From: Tausonia pullulans
Lineage: Eukaryota; Basidiomycota; Tremellomycetes; Cystofilobasidiales; Mrakiaceae
Reading direction: 5' to 3'
NCBI GenBank assembly: GCA_951802195.1
Contig: OX637624.1
Location: 124,001 to 188,000 of the forward strand
Length of the DNA stretch: 64,000 nucleotides
Positions 12,877 through 24,719 of this stretch are shown one piece after another (the stretch's first letter is position 1; every line of letters starts with the position of its first letter). The notes beneath the pieces are model-generated. The model searched no databases. It was not told the DNA's origin and saw only the letters and a list, made by a program, of their open reading frames with translations. The position numbers were made by a program, and so were the translations under genes.

Positions 12877-13665
12877 TCATCGACTCGCGCTAGCGCATGC
12901 GGCCCCTCCCTCCCTTTCCTCATCATCACTCCCCAAGTAGATCGCGTCGATTGTCGCGCGGGACGTTTTTACGCTTTGATCTATCCACGGACTTGCACCA
13001 CTTCTCTCTGTAGTGCTGGGCGTCGAGATCGCAGAAAGGACACTGGGCTCTTCGCGAATCGAGGACTGGGAAGGTGAATCGTCGCATAATATTTTCTCCT
13101 CTTGCTCATTGAGATGTTGCTTCTCCAGCTCGCTGCTCTGGTCTTCGTTGATCAGAGAGAAAGGGGAAAACTGTCCTGTCAGCCAAGTTGACACGCAGGG
13201 AGACAGACCAGACAGGCGCGTCGCAGCCGTCCCAAGAGACAGACACGCGCGCGCTCCCATCCTCCTTCCCTCCTCCCAGACGCGTCCGATCTCCCTGCCT
13301 CCCACTCCCAGGCCCCTCTTCTCTCCTCTCCTCTCCCCTCCCTTCACATAAGCCCAAGTCAACACGTACGTAAGCACCTTGAACGTTGCCCGCCGCTCCG
13401 CCTTGGCCTTCTCGACCGCCCCAGGCGCCGCCCCGTAGAAGAGCGGGTAGATCGAGACGGCGATGACCGAGATGGCGGCTATCACTGCGGTCGTTTTCTG
13501 TTGCGCTGGGTGTTAGCCTATAAGAGGAAGGAGAAGGAGAACGGAGGACAGGGGAGGAGGAACGGGACGGACGGCGTTCATCCGCTTGGGCAGCGGGGCG
13601 GAGGCGGAGGAAAGAGGGAGCGTTGTGGGACGCCGCGGCGGAGGTGTAGGCATAGAGGTCGGCAT
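12877..13665 (-). CDS. Small single-pass membrane protein, function unknown
   Basis: The proposed exons are 13573-13665, 13348-13497 and 12877-13170, giving 178 residues. Exon 2 is the best supported: it encodes one clear transmembrane helix (TAVIAAISVIAVSIYPLFYG) followed by a basic, helical AVEKAKAERRATFKVLTYVL. Exon 1 (start MPTSMPTPPPRRP) is Pro-rich and basic and could be a mitochondrial presequence. The last exon is acidic and Ser-rich and less certain, because the intron before it (177 nt) is a multiple of three and reads through in frame. It converges with the membrane-protein gene ending at 12694. I do not recognise the family. Confidence 0.45.
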
Positions 13666-15143
13666 GCCGCTTCGTAAGCTCAGAGAAGGAAGAGAGAGGG
13701 CGTAGGAAGATGTTGGTAGAGGAAAAGGACGAGCAAGAAGGCGGAAGAAGGCTTCCGGAGTGGGAGAGCACGGGTCCAGAACGGGCCGGCGAAGAGCGAA
13801 AGCGCCGTCTCCGTCTCGCGTCCAGCCAGCTCCCACCAGAAGAGCTCCATCTCTGCAGCGATCAGTCAAGACAGAGAGAGGAACGGCAGCTACAAGAGGA
13901 GGGTCAGTGTGGATGTTGACAGCAAGAACGCTCCCGAAGATGGCATCCCATGGTCTTCTGCCGGTTGGCGCGCACTCGACTAGCTCGGTCCTCGTCGTCG
14001 GCGGGCAACTGACAAAAGATCCTCTCCTCGCAAACACATGCCTCGACTCGACGCTAGTTCAAGGGAGTTTCCACTCCAGGTGGAGCCATGTCGGTGCGTA
14101 TGGTACCGGAATGGTTTGGGTAGCTGAAGTTTACATGTGCATCGACTCGGACTGGCTGTCCGCTCCTCTTCAGCTCGGAGGAGCTATCAATTAGGCCCGA
14201 GCACTGCGCTTGCAAAGTCAAACGCCCACAGTCGACTTTAAGAGAGGAGTACAGGCGCAGATCTCCTGACCTGAGAAGCCCAAAGATCGAGCTGGAGAAA
14301 CGTCTAAGCCATATGAGCTGAGACTGTCCTCCGCCTCTGGACGGGGACAAAGTCGGCTTTATATCGATGACAGTCGGAAGATGTTTGGCCGATCGACGAT
14401 GAGCGAGATCGACCGAGACAGGCAGGTGAGTGGTTTGGCCCCCGGGCACAGCCAGCGGTGTTCTTATACCCTTGCACTGACCATATCCCTTACCTGCCTG
14501 GACTTCCCAGATCTTCAGACGCTGTCGCCGTAAACCCTTCCATAGCATGTATTCAATTGGTGACGTGAACTCGAATACTATTAGCTGGAAACTGGTAGAT
14601 GAGCGCATCCACTCCACCCCTTCGCTCAACGCTTCCCTCACGCTCTTCCCTATCACTAGGATTGAAGACATTCTCAGACAGGACCCACGTGACTGGAAAG
14701 TGCTGGAGGAAGGCTGGCTCGATTGACAGGTTTCCGACATGAATCTTGACACTGTCTCGGAAGCGCGCGCGTGCGCGCGGTAGCAATCGGCAACCGTCCC
14801 GTGGCGGTGGCAGGCCTGGCCCTATTTTCTAGCCGGCGCCCGCACCTGTTTCACTTCTCATCTCCAGCCAGGCCTTCAAGAAGTCTCCCAGAGCTCTTCT
14901 CCTTTTCTTTCCTCTAACCACTCCCTCCCCTTCACCTGCTTGTGTGGTCGCCGGGTCTCCCCTTTCCTTCTCCCCGTTTTTCCTCGCTCCGCCTCCTCTC
15001 GCAAACCAGCTCGTTCTTCGCCTACCCATCGCATTCTTCTGCAACTCGCTCTCCTCCAGCAACCTCGCCGGCCGTCAACCTCTACCCGCCCTTCCTCCTG
15101 CAATCAAACTCTCTTCCTTCATCAGCTTTCTTCTTCTCTCTTA
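13666..15143. other. Intergenic region with an unsupported 232-codon frame
   Basis: About 1.5 kb lies between divergent genes. An open frame at 14054-14752 (-) has no domain, no splice partners and a composition unlike nearby genes, so it is not called as a gene. An alternating CG/TG run sits at 14764-14780. The last 200 bases before 15144 are C/T-rich, like a leader. Confidence 0.4.
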
Positions 15144-17140
15144 ATGCTTTTCAACCTCGTCTCTCTCGGCCTCGCCGCCGCCGCCTCTCTTGCCCCCTCC
15201 GCCCTTGCCGTCCCGTCCCCGTCGCCGGCGTCCAACAACGGCGCAAGTCTCGAAGAGCGTACTTTATTCTGTTGGAGAGCCCCCAACGGACAATGCATCA
15301 GCTGGTGGAGCCTTGCTGGAAAGCCTAACGCTGGATCCCCCCCCGCCGGAAAGACCTGCGTGAGTGGCGTAAACCATTTCTTCGCATAGAAGCTTCTGTC
15401 TAAAATTTCTCTTTCCGCCCCGTCCAAAGCCTCAGGCCCCTATCACTGGTATCTTCGGAGGCGAGTGGTATTGGAATACTGCCCTCCAGTCGTGCGCCCC
15501 GACCAAGATCGAGATCATCATCAACCCGACCTGCCCGAATGGATGGATCTGGGGTGGCTTTGTCAGCCCGGCGGACTGTGAGTTTTTCTTATTCCTCTGC
15601 CCTACTGTCTTCGCGCTCTGAAAGTATTTTTCTCTCTCCCCCAGGGACTTGCTCGTCTTCCAGCGGAGTTCCCGCCTACAACGCCGGAAGCTCGGACGAC
15701 TGCGACTCTTCTTCGTGGGTAGCCAGCCGCCTCGTCCTTCTTCGGCGCAATGGCTCGAGGCTGACCCTCTTCCGCTCTCGCCTTACTAGTCAGTTCTGGT
15801 GGAACGACAAGAGCTATTGCTGCACCAACGGCGGCACGTCGACTCTCACAAGCCCTAGCGATCGCTCGTGCCCTACGGGATGGTCGTGGGGAGGATCGTG
15901 AGTACAACTTCCTCTCCCAGAAACGCATTCATGCAGCGTCCTAATGTGTACTTCCTTCCACAGCTTCTGCATCCCTTCCACCGAGGATCTCGCCAGCCAG
16001 ACCCAGCCAACCTGCACTGTCTCTGGCCACAACTGGATCAGTGGTTCCAAATATTGCGCACCCTCTACAACCACGTGCGCTTCCTTCTTCTCTGGCTAGT
16101 TCGATGGGGTACCTGCTTAATATCTCTCCAATATCGTAGTGGAACTTCCTCAAGCCAGTGCGACCTGACCTGGCAATTCTTCTGGCTCGGAGGTCAGACC
16201 TGTTGCCAGAAGTCCCCCGCCACCAATATCGGCACTGCTCCCTCGGGCAAGTCGTGCCCTTCGTCCGGCTGGTTCTGGCATTCGCTCTTGAAGTGAGTCG
16301 CCTTTCTCTAGTCTTGGAACACTCATAGCTGACTGTGCCTCCTCAGCTACTGCATCCCTAAGACTGAAAGTGACTGCGCAGCCCCGACTCCTTCGTGCAC
16401 CATCCCCGTCGGCCTTGGTCCGCTTACTTGGGACGCCTCCTCCAAGTACTGCCACGGTCATGAGACGCCCGCGTCCAGCGGATCCGAGTGCTCTGGCGCC
16501 CAATTCTGGTGGCCCCTCAGCAAGGTCTGCGTCACCTCCGATGCCTCAACCGGGGAGTCCTGCCCCAGCACCCGCACCTGCCCGAACAACTACCAGTGGA
16601 TCGGCGGCTCTTCGGGTCACTGCGTCCCCAAGGACTCTGGTGCCTGCACTTCCCCTGGCCCTTGCCCGAACGCCGGCACTGTTTGGGGGCCCAACGAGAG
16701 GGTGAGCGGCTGCCGTTCCCACCGTGCAACGTTCCCACGATGCTGACATGGTACATTTGCCTCAGTACTGCGTCCCCGGAGCCTCAGCCAAGCCCCGCCG
16801 CCAAGTCCGCTCGAACAAGCCCGCCCTTCCTCTCGGCCAGGTCGACGAGGCCCGCTGCCCCGGTGGCCTTACCGCCTGCCCCATCCCCGGCTCGCTCAAC
16901 AAGGCCGATTACGAGTGCCTCTCCCCGCTCACCGAGCTCGCCTCGTGTGGTGGATGTGTCTCCCTCAACCAGGGCCAGGACTGCACCGCCATCCAGGGAG
17001 CCCGTCTCGTCGGGTGCGAGGTCGGCACTTGCGCCGTCTACTCCTGTGCCTCGGGCTACACCATCTCGTCTGATCGCAAGACGTGTGTTAAGGACGAGAC
17101 CCCGTTGTTCGTCGCTCAGGAGCGCAAGACCCGCCGTTAG
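15144..17140 (+). CDS. CPL1-like Cys-rich secreted protein
   Basis: Eight exons (15144-15359, 15436-15577, 15645-15714, 15790-15897, 15964-16074, 16140-16292, 16347-16701, 16766-17140) encode 509 residues. A signal peptide (MLFNLVSLGLAAAASLAPSALA) is followed by LEERT, perhaps a processing site. Residues ~45-390 hold repeated Trp/Cys modules of the form W..CC....(P/S)..CP.GW.W...(Y/F)CIP, at least three copies. The C-terminal ~100 residues have CPGGLTACPI, YECLS, SCGGCVS, GQDCTAIQGA, VGCEVGTCAVYSC and GYTISSD..TC. That is the CPL1-like domain named after the secreted Cryptococcus protein CPL1, reported to act on host macrophages. This gene may be extracellular or wall-associated; any host role here is inference. 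Exon borders fall inside or next to the Cys modules. Confidence 0.85.
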
Positions 17141-18252
17141 AGACTTCCCCTTTTTTTTTCCTTCTCTCTTTTCCTTCATCACTAGCTCTCTTCTCGCGCT
17201 TACTCCTCCTCGCTGACTTGTACACTCGCAACTATCGCACTGTTCGCTGTTTCGGTCGTCTCTGCTATCTATTTTGCTTACATCTGATCCTTGCTTACCT
17301 CTTCTGCTTCCTACCTCCTTCACTGCGTTGTCCTATGCTCTTCATGGCTTTTGGCACACAATATCTTGCAGACGTTCCTTGCTAATGGGTGAGTTCGCAA
17401 GCTTAATTGCAGCCAGGCAGAAATTTTGCCTTTTTCTTCAAAATCGTGACTCTGAACTTCCTGTTGGATGATCGACCTGCCGGCCAGTTTATTATATCAT
17501 TTGAAGAGTTAACCGGCTCTAGACGACGATAGCCAGAGCGCTGCTCAAGGAGCGGGTAATGACGTCGCGGCGGCCGTTTGCGCCCACCTCGTTGCGCATT
17601 GTTCTTTCAAACGGAATTCCGTTGTCGCCGGTCGACGCGGGTGAAAGACACTCCGAGGTGGAGAAGTTGGGTGTATAGAATCAGCAGAGATCTCGGCGCA
17701 TAATAGCTCTACCCGAAGCCTTCCTCGAGAGACTGAGTCGGAGCCGATATCGGCGCGTCGGCGGGCGGTCCGATGGTTAGACGCACACACCAAGCACGAT
17801 CCCTCTCACTCTCTCGGGCCTTTCATCTGCCCGAGCTGCGCAAGTCAGCTTGTTGACTGCACTTGTAGCCGGCAACTCCCAAAAGGGCAGGAGGACAAAA
17901 CCCTGCATACATGCCACGGGCGTGGCCAATCTCGACCGGACTTCGGACCGGCGGACGAGACTCCAAAAGAGTGTGCCTGCGTGCAAGGAAGCAAGCTTTG
18001 AACTTCGTCGCAACCACTCCGCCGCCGGTTTCCCAACCACCTTCTGCCAGAAATAGAATAAAATACCTTTGCAAAGGAGGGCCCCACGGAGTGAGGGGCC
18101 AAATGAGGCAGGATGATGTGGGGCAGTGTTTGCTCTCCGTCTTGATTCAACCAACCCCCACCTCCCCGCTCCCCCAACATCATCTCAAGCTCCCTTCCTC
18201 CGCTTCATCTTGCCTCACGCTTGCCACATCGCAACTCAGAAACTCAAAGGAC
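17141..18252. other. Intergenic region
   Basis: T-rich 3' flank of the CPL1-like gene, then upstream sequence of the MFS gene on the same strand. Frames at 17545-18420 lack domains or splice support. The stretch 17380-17560 is visibly more AT-rich than its surroundings. No RNA gene was recognised. Confidence 0.4.
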
Positions 18253-21098
18253 ATGGAGACAGACAACAAGAAGCAGGAGGTGGAGCACTTTGAGGAAAGT
18301 CACCCGCCGCAGATGGAGGAGTATGACCGAGCGTTGTACGTCCTCGGCAGCGAGGAGGAGAGAAAGCTCGTTCGGAAGGTGAGCGATATCGATCGGCTGC
18401 AAGAGAGGGGGGAAGGCTGACTTGTCCTGGCGCTCGAACAGATCGATCTTCACCTTGTGAGCTGGGCTCGAGCATGTTACCTCGCAGTAGTGTCTGACAA
18501 CATGCCACCTGACCGAATTCGCAGTTCCCGATGCTCTGGGTGAGTGAACAAGCTTGGCATGACTCGTCGACCGAGACCAGCAGAATCTGACCTCTAACTT
18601 TGCTTGCGTTCAACCTCAGCTCATGTACGGTGAGTGAATACCGAGCTCAGTCAGCATAGCATGTCGTCTCATAGATCCACACTGAGCGTCTGACTCTCGC
18701 TCGCGCACGCGCAGTCTTCAACTACTTGGACCGAACAGTAAGCTATCTCCTTCCGACTCCATATATGACTTGTTAACCATCAATTTGTGCCTGCAGAATA
18801 TCGGAAACGCCAAAGGTTTGTGGCGATCACCCGCTTCTTGACGTCAGGGAGACACGCTCAATGACCGCAATGTCGCTTTCAGTCGCTGGCATGTCCAAAG
18901 AACTCAATATGAGCGCGACGGACTACTCGACGGCTTTGTCTATTTTCTTCGTGAGTCTCCCAGTCTCAATCTGAGGTGGAGGCCTGTGAGGTGGTGCCGT
19001 GCCGCCCAAATATGCCACACGCCGAATGACGGGGCAAGGCTGACCAAATTTCCGTCTATGTACCAATAGGTCGGATACCTTCTCAATGAGATCCCCTCCA
19101 ACAGTGTGTCGCATCGTCCCAGAGGGATGCAAAAGCCTCTCCTGACACATCGTCCTCGTCCTAACTTTACAGTGCTCCTCTCCCGCTCTCGGCCCTCAAT
19201 CTTCCTTCCTGGGCTCATGTTTGTCTGGTGAATACCTTCCTTGTCGACATACACAAAGTAGGCTCTGCTGACATTTCTTCGTCAGGGGTGCCATGACCAT
19301 CGCTGGTGGGATCCCTTGCCCTTAGTCCAATTCGAGGGCTTTCCAAACTAATCATCGCGCCTATATCTTCTCCTTAGTCAAGGGGATCAACTCTACTGGC
19401 GGTCTAATCGCTCTTAGGTTCTGTCTAGGAGTCGTTGAAGCGGGCTTCTTTGTGAGTGAATAGTTGAATGTCTCTCGTGTGCTCGCTGAGTTGACGAGTT
19501 GATGCCATAACAGCCAGGAGTCATGTTCCTCCTCTCAACTTGGTACAAACCCTTCGAGCTGGCCAAGCGCCTCGCCATCTTTTACACAGCCTCGCGTAAG
19601 TAGTTTGACACCCGTGCTCCTCCTGTATCCTGACGATATAACCTTCAGTCATGTCCGGCGCCTTCGGCGGTTTGCTTGCTGGTGCGATCACCACCAATCT
19701 CGATGGCAAGGCCGGCGTCCCAGGATGGAAGTGGCTGTAAGTCCGTCTAAGCAAGCTCGAATTGGTTTCATGATTGACCTGGACCATTCTGATCGCAGCT
19801 TCATCATCGAGGGTGTTGCGACCTGCTTCCGTGAGTGCCTCTGTTGCTAATGTACGCTCCACACTTCTCTGATGAGCATAATCGCTTTGTTTAGTGGCTT
19901 CCATTGCTGTTTTTATTCTCCCCGACTTCCCGGGGACGACCAAGGTACATACACATCGTCTAAGAGATAGCGGACCGGTTCTGATCCAAGGCCCTCGACA
20001 TGCAGTTCCTTACTGAGCAGGAGCGCGGTCTCGCCATTACCCGCCTTGTCACGGCCGACAACAGTGGGCCGAAGCTTTCGCACAAGCAGGCGTTCATGGC
20101 CGCCGTCAAGGACTGGAAGGTACGTTGATTCTGATGCACGATGGAAATGCTTTGCTGACCTCCTCGTCCTAGACCTGGCTCTGCACGTTCGGCTACATGA
20201 ACATCACGTCGGCCGGAACGATCTCATATTATTGTCAGCCCTGCCTTGTCCGTCGACGTGCCTCAGGTCACAAGACTGACGTCAATAATCCAAACCAGTC
20301 CCGACCCTGATGACCACACTCGGTTACACCGGCAAGGACAGCAACTACATGACGGTCCCAGTGAGTTCTTACGTCTGTTAGAGCTGTAGCGCTTCGATGT
20401 GGCGTTACGATTTTGACACTGGTTTCGCAAGATCTACGCCTCGGTATTGGTTGTCGTTCTCATCGTTGGATTCTCCTCGGACCGCCACAACGAGAAGCCA
20501 TATCACATCATGGCATCGTGTCTTTTGGCGACTATCTCTTTTGTCATGTGAGTCGCCTTGGTTCAGTTTGAATGATTGAGGAGCCATAGCTGATTGACTG
20601 GGCCCTTCCTCCTCTCTAGTGTCACCGCCGTCGAGAATCACACCGTGCGCTACATTTTCACCGTCTTTGGCGGAGCTGGCGTGTGGGCGGCGACTCCGCT
20701 CTTTCTCAGCTATTCTCTATCACAATTCAAGGTCACCGAGCAGCGCGCTGTGTATGTACATCGATCCATTGCGCGGGGCGCCATCCTAAACTGGCAAGCT
20801 CATTCCCTCTTCTTTCATGCCTCACAGATCAATCGCTATCGTGAACGGACTGGGAAACCTGGCAAGCGTTTATGGCAGTTATATTTGGGCTGCAAAGGAC
20901 GCTCCTCTCTATCGTACAGGGTGGGGAGTCACAGCCGCATTTATCTTCGCCGGCGGGATCACGACCGGGGCGCTCCGCTACCTCACAGGTGACCAGTCCA
21001 AGGCTTTCGCGGAGCAGGAGGCTGCGGACCAGATTGCTAGGACCACTGGAGCCTGCAAACAGCAGCAGCTGAAGGAGGTGGATGCGGTGTCGGTTTAA
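18253..21098 (+). CDS. MFS transporter, anion:cation symporter (Dal5/Tna1) type
   Basis: I resolve 21 exons: 18253-18378, 18442-18456, 18525-18539, 18620-18629, 18715-18737, 18797-18815, 18883-18950, 19070-19103, 19174-19227, 19286-19305, 19378-19451, 19514-19595, 19649-19736, 19799-19830, 19895-19944, 20006-20120, 20173-20233, 20299-20360, 20432-20547, 20620-20751 and 20828-21098. The sum is 1467 nt, 488 residues, in frame throughout. Family motifs are clear: YVFNYLDRTNIGNAK after helix 1, FVGYLLNEIPSN, RFCLGVVEAGFFPGV, TWYKP.E.AKR and FIIEG. There are 12 predicted helices in two halves with a charged central loop. Relatives import organic anions (allantoate, nicotinate, phthalate) at the plasma membrane; the substrate here cannot be read. 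Five successive exons are 10-23 nt long. Confidence 0.88.
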
Positions 21099-21308
21099 TG
21101 GAATGTTGGGACCGTAATTGTCGTGTTATGCTATGTGCCATCAGTGTGGCTCGCTTCCATCCACCGTCACTACATCCGTAGCACTTAGGCCTTCCCTTCT
21201 GTGTCTCTTCTTCATTTCCATCGGCATCCTCCCCTCCCTCTGGCTTTCGAAACTTCCTTCCCTAGACCTTTCAAAAGGGAGAGGACGAGGTCGGCAAAAA
21301 GAAACTTT

Positions 21309-21416
21309 AGCCCCACGGGGGGGTCGAACCCCCAACCTTCAGATCACTTGTTGAGTAGTGAGTTGAGCACCTGCTAGAATAAGAGTCTGACGCTCTACCG
21401 ATTGAGCTAGCAGGGC
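21309..21416 (-). tRNA. tRNA-Lys(CTT) with intron
   Basis: On the minus strand the 7-bp acceptor stem (GCCCTGC with GTGGGGC, two G-T pairs) closes. The D arm reads TAGCTC...GAGC and the T arm GGGGGTTCGACCCCCC. The anticodon loop is CTCTTAA with anticodon CTT at 21381-21383. A 35-nt intron (21345-21379) interrupts between positions 37 and 38, the canonical site for eukaryotic tRNA introns. The mature length is 73 nt without CCA. Confidence 0.93.
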
Positions 21417-21854
21417 AATCAGAATTGATGACGGCAGATCTCTCAATTCAAATATAAGCCGCATCAATGATTGTAACAAAAATTTTAAAGAAATCATTTT
21501 TCAGCCTTTTAGATTATGGAGATCGACGGCAACAGGGAGATAAGCTCGAGAGGCGCATAATTCGGCTGGAGAATCCCATTTCGACGGGATAAAACTTATT
21601 TAGCGATATTACAGAAAACATTAGCATTCTTCTAGCACAAGGCTGCTACGCTTATGTCAGAGGAATGCACTCCCCTTCATCTCTCTGTCGTCAACTACGG
21701 TCGCTGTGTTTTCAAGTTGCAGGTAATCCGATGGTTAATACAAAAAAAAGGATTGCCAACGGATTCAACCGGCACGCGCAGATGAAACCAAGTTATAACT
21801 AAAACCTATCAAGCGTACAACAATCCCACCCATCCCCCCTATTGGTTTAACCTC
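21417..21854. other. AT-rich intergenic stretch
   Basis: It is distinctly AT-richer than the rest of the window, with runs such as ACAAAAATTTTAAAG. It lies upstream of the tRNA and at the 3' side of GID8. No coding frame or RNA structure was recognised. Confidence 0.45.
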
Positions 21855-23057
21855 TCAGTCAACTGCCATCCTCCTAGCAGCCTCATTCTCATCCGTAGCA
21901 GCAGCCATGTCCGCAGACGGTCCACCTCCATCCTCGCCATCCCCATTCTCTCTCCAAACACCCTTCACCCTCGGCACAACGACCCCCTTTTCCTCAAGCC
22001 TCCGCTCTCCCCAGCTTAGCAACCTTAGCATCCCGCCCAGTCTCGACTCAACGCCCCTTCCTTGGGCCTCGAGAATCCGGCCGTTCAGCTCGCGGGCGAC
22101 CTCCTTGCATCGTTGGGCGTGTTCATCTGCTGGAGGCGGAAAGAGGAGTGAGGCGAGCGTCGCTTCAAGTTGGGCTAGGAGGGCGGGGGAGGAAGCGGCG
22201 AGGGGGGTGAGGGAGGTGGCGAAGCGGAGGGCAGAGGGGAGATGGGAGGTGTTTGTGGAGTTGGAGGGAATGGCCCCAGTTGGGTGGAGAAGGGAGGCGA
22301 GGTGAAGAAGTTGGAGGGAGAAAAAAAGGGAGGGGTTCGAGTCGAGGATCTGAATGAATGGAGTAAAGAGGCGAGTGTCAGCGTCATGTCGTCGCAACGA
22401 GTCGAGTTGCGTGGGCAGCATCACGGGAAGGAGTGGGCGGCGATGGGCGAAGGCGACGGGTGAGGAGGCCGTCTCTCAACCAGTCGACGGACGAGCGAGC
22501 AGCAATCCCCATCCAAACCTCCTCCTGCTCCTCCCGTACATCTGCCCTAGCCAGACACGGAAACCCTATATGCGTGGAAAGTGACGCCCAGATCGGATTC
22601 GCTCACCTCCGGCTCCAGCTCGTTCACGCGTCGGACGGCCTCATCCACGCGGCCGCTTTCGACGGCCTGTCGAATATACATGCGTTCCTATGGAGGAGAA
22701 AATGATTCAGACGAGCTTCCTTGATAGACCGGAGGCGACAAACCTCGATGGCCTCAGGATCCAGCGGTCGCTCGCCGTCGTCCAGGCCAGCGGCGCCACC
22801 CTCGCCCTCGGGTTCGCGCAAACTCAGGACGCCGCTCTCGCGGACAAACTCCTCAGCAGCATCCCGATAACCTTCGACAGTCAGGTAATCGAGCACGAGT
22901 CGGTTGAGGTCGCTTGGAGGAGAGGTCGACAAGCATCAACGCGTCGTCCATCGGTGGCTGACCGGCAGACTCACGTCTTGTCGAGCTGAACGTCCATCAA
23001 TTGGTCTGACCAGTCCTTGTGAGATATGTGGGTAGTGGGCTTCTTGGCGGACGCCAT
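21855..23057 (-). CDS. GID8: GID complex subunit 8 (LisH-CTLH protein)
   Basis: Four exons (22975-23057, 22744-22912, 22607-22687, 21855-22349) encode 275 residues. The N-terminus has DWSDQLMDVQLDK. A LisH motif follows (DLNRLVLDYLTVEGYRDAAE), then a CTLH segment (IRQAVESGRVDEAVRRVNEL, EPEILDSNPSLFFSLQ). The C-terminal CRA part has ALRFATSLTPLA, LEATLASLLFP and EVARELNGRILEAQGR...LGGMLRLLSWGE. These match Gid8/TWA1, a scaffold of the GID/CTLH E3 ubiquitin ligase that marks gluconeogenic enzymes for degradation in yeast. Length is slightly above the usual 230-250. It is divergent from the calcipressin gene, with 180 bp between start codons, so the two may share a promoter. Confidence 0.9.
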
Positions 23058-23237
23058 GCTGCTGGAGTGATGTTGATGGTTGTCGAGAGCAGCACAAGGG
23101 CGACGTCAATCTAGGTGTGTTTGTCGTGTGCGCCCGCCCGCACTGCCCTCCTCCCCCTCCGCTCCATTCACTCGTCCCCTGTCGCTTACACCTTCACTTT
23201 CAACCTCCATATCGGTCGTCAGCAGCAAGCAGCAGCC

Positions 23238-24536
23238 ATGTCCTCTCCAACCCAACCGATTCAGATTCAATTTTCCCCGCCGCCCGCGTTCGAGCTGTCC
23301 TCCACATCTTCTCTAGCAGCCCCCGATCCAACCAACACGCTCGCTCTCCTCCTTCCTCACCCGTTCCTCTTCCACCCTCCTATACTCGCCCTTCTTCGCG
23401 CCCACTACGCCTCGTACGGCAACCTCCACACTTGGGCACCCATACGTGCCTTCGGACGCGTCATCCTCGTCTACTACACCGATGATGACGCCATGCGCGC
23501 CAAGCGCGAGGGCGACCGGCTCGAAGTGGGGGGGAACGCCGACCGGGTCGCTGGAGGGGGTTACTTCCCAATGCCTGCTTCGTCGGAGGCAGCTGGGACG
23601 CAGGATGAGAGCATGAGGGACTACCAGAGAAATCAGGAGGACAAGGGCCTGCATGAGAAGGAGAGGAACCCTAGGTGAGTCGCGCTTCCTTTGTCGTGAT
23701 GGTGTGGTTTAGGGATGATGTGGTCCTCCGTTCGTAGCCAACTGGACACTCCTGTGATGCTGCTGGGACTACCCGAGGGAAGTCTGAGAGCAACGGTACA
23801 GGCGGCCAGCGCACATACGTTCGCCGTCAGGGAAACGGGGACTGCGCGCGCGCCGTTCCTGGTTCTCCGTGACTTACTCTTACTCTAATTTCTCGCTGAT
23901 CCTCTCTTCTCCCTCAGCCTCACCCTCCGCCTTTATCTCGCAGCCCCGACAATCATCCTCCCGCCCGATGACTCCTCCCAACACCTCCACCCTCCAGCGC
24001 TCACCAAGAACTTCCTCATCTCTCCGCCCGGCTCCCCTCCCGACGGTTGGGAGCCCATCCTCGAGGACCCTCCAAACTCTAATACGCTCGCGGAAGACCT
24101 CATGCGCGCTTTGGAGCAGCTCTCAGTCTATCAAACCGAGCTCGCGGCGGGGCATCGACCGGGAGGCGTCAAAATGCTTTTGGAGGAGACGCCGGGGACC
24201 CTTGGACCGGAAGAAGGGGTCGTGAGGGCCGGACCAAGCGTGACAGTGCAAGACTTTGGAGAGGAGGAGGACGAACGGAGAAAGATGGAGGAGAGACAGG
24301 CGGGAATGGATGCCACAGCAGAGGCGGAAATCTTCGAGAGCTTGGCTGGGTATCAACGGGCGATGACGGTGGCAGCTGGTGCACCGGGGCGAATTGGTGA
24401 GGTCAAAGCGACGATAGAGAGCATGGGAGGTGGGGCAAGCTCAGGACTTGTTGAAGGTGATGTCTTTGGGAGCGGGTACGCAGACGCCTTCTCGGTGGGG
24501 AGGATCGTCCCGACAGCGATGCCGCCGAGGCGATGA
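23238..24536 (+). CDS. RCN1: Calcipressin (regulator of calcineurin)
   Basis: Two exons, 23238-23674 and 23918-24536, encode 351 residues. Residues ~28-95 form the RRM-like fold of the family (PFLFHPPILALLRAHYASYG, FGRVILVYYTD). The diagnostic calcineurin-binding motif is present in exon 2: FLISPPGSPPDGWEP followed by EDPPN. The family binds calcineurin and tunes Ca2+/calcineurin signalling in the cytosol. Compared with typical members (~200-250 aa) it is long. The C-terminal ~130 residues are acidic and helical (EEEDERRKMEERQ) with no known domain. The start at 23238 is the first ATG in the leader, shared with divergent GID8. Confidence 0.9.
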
Positions 24537-24719
24537 GGGGATGGATGCTCTTGCCCTATTTCTTTAATGGGCGGACAAATGAGTGTTTTTGGCAAGAGGA
24601 TATGGGTCGCAAACTTTTGAAAGGAAACAGGAAGACATGAGTTATAAGAGGACAACAAGGACATTATGAATGTCCTGAGGTTGATTAACTCCGCAAAAAG
24701 CAGGAGGACTGACGACGAC

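Noticed and set aside
14054-14752. 232-codon minus-strand open frame between two genes
   Set aside because: No domain, no signal peptide, no splice partners, and a composition unlike neighbouring genes. Long frames arise by chance in GC-rich DNA.
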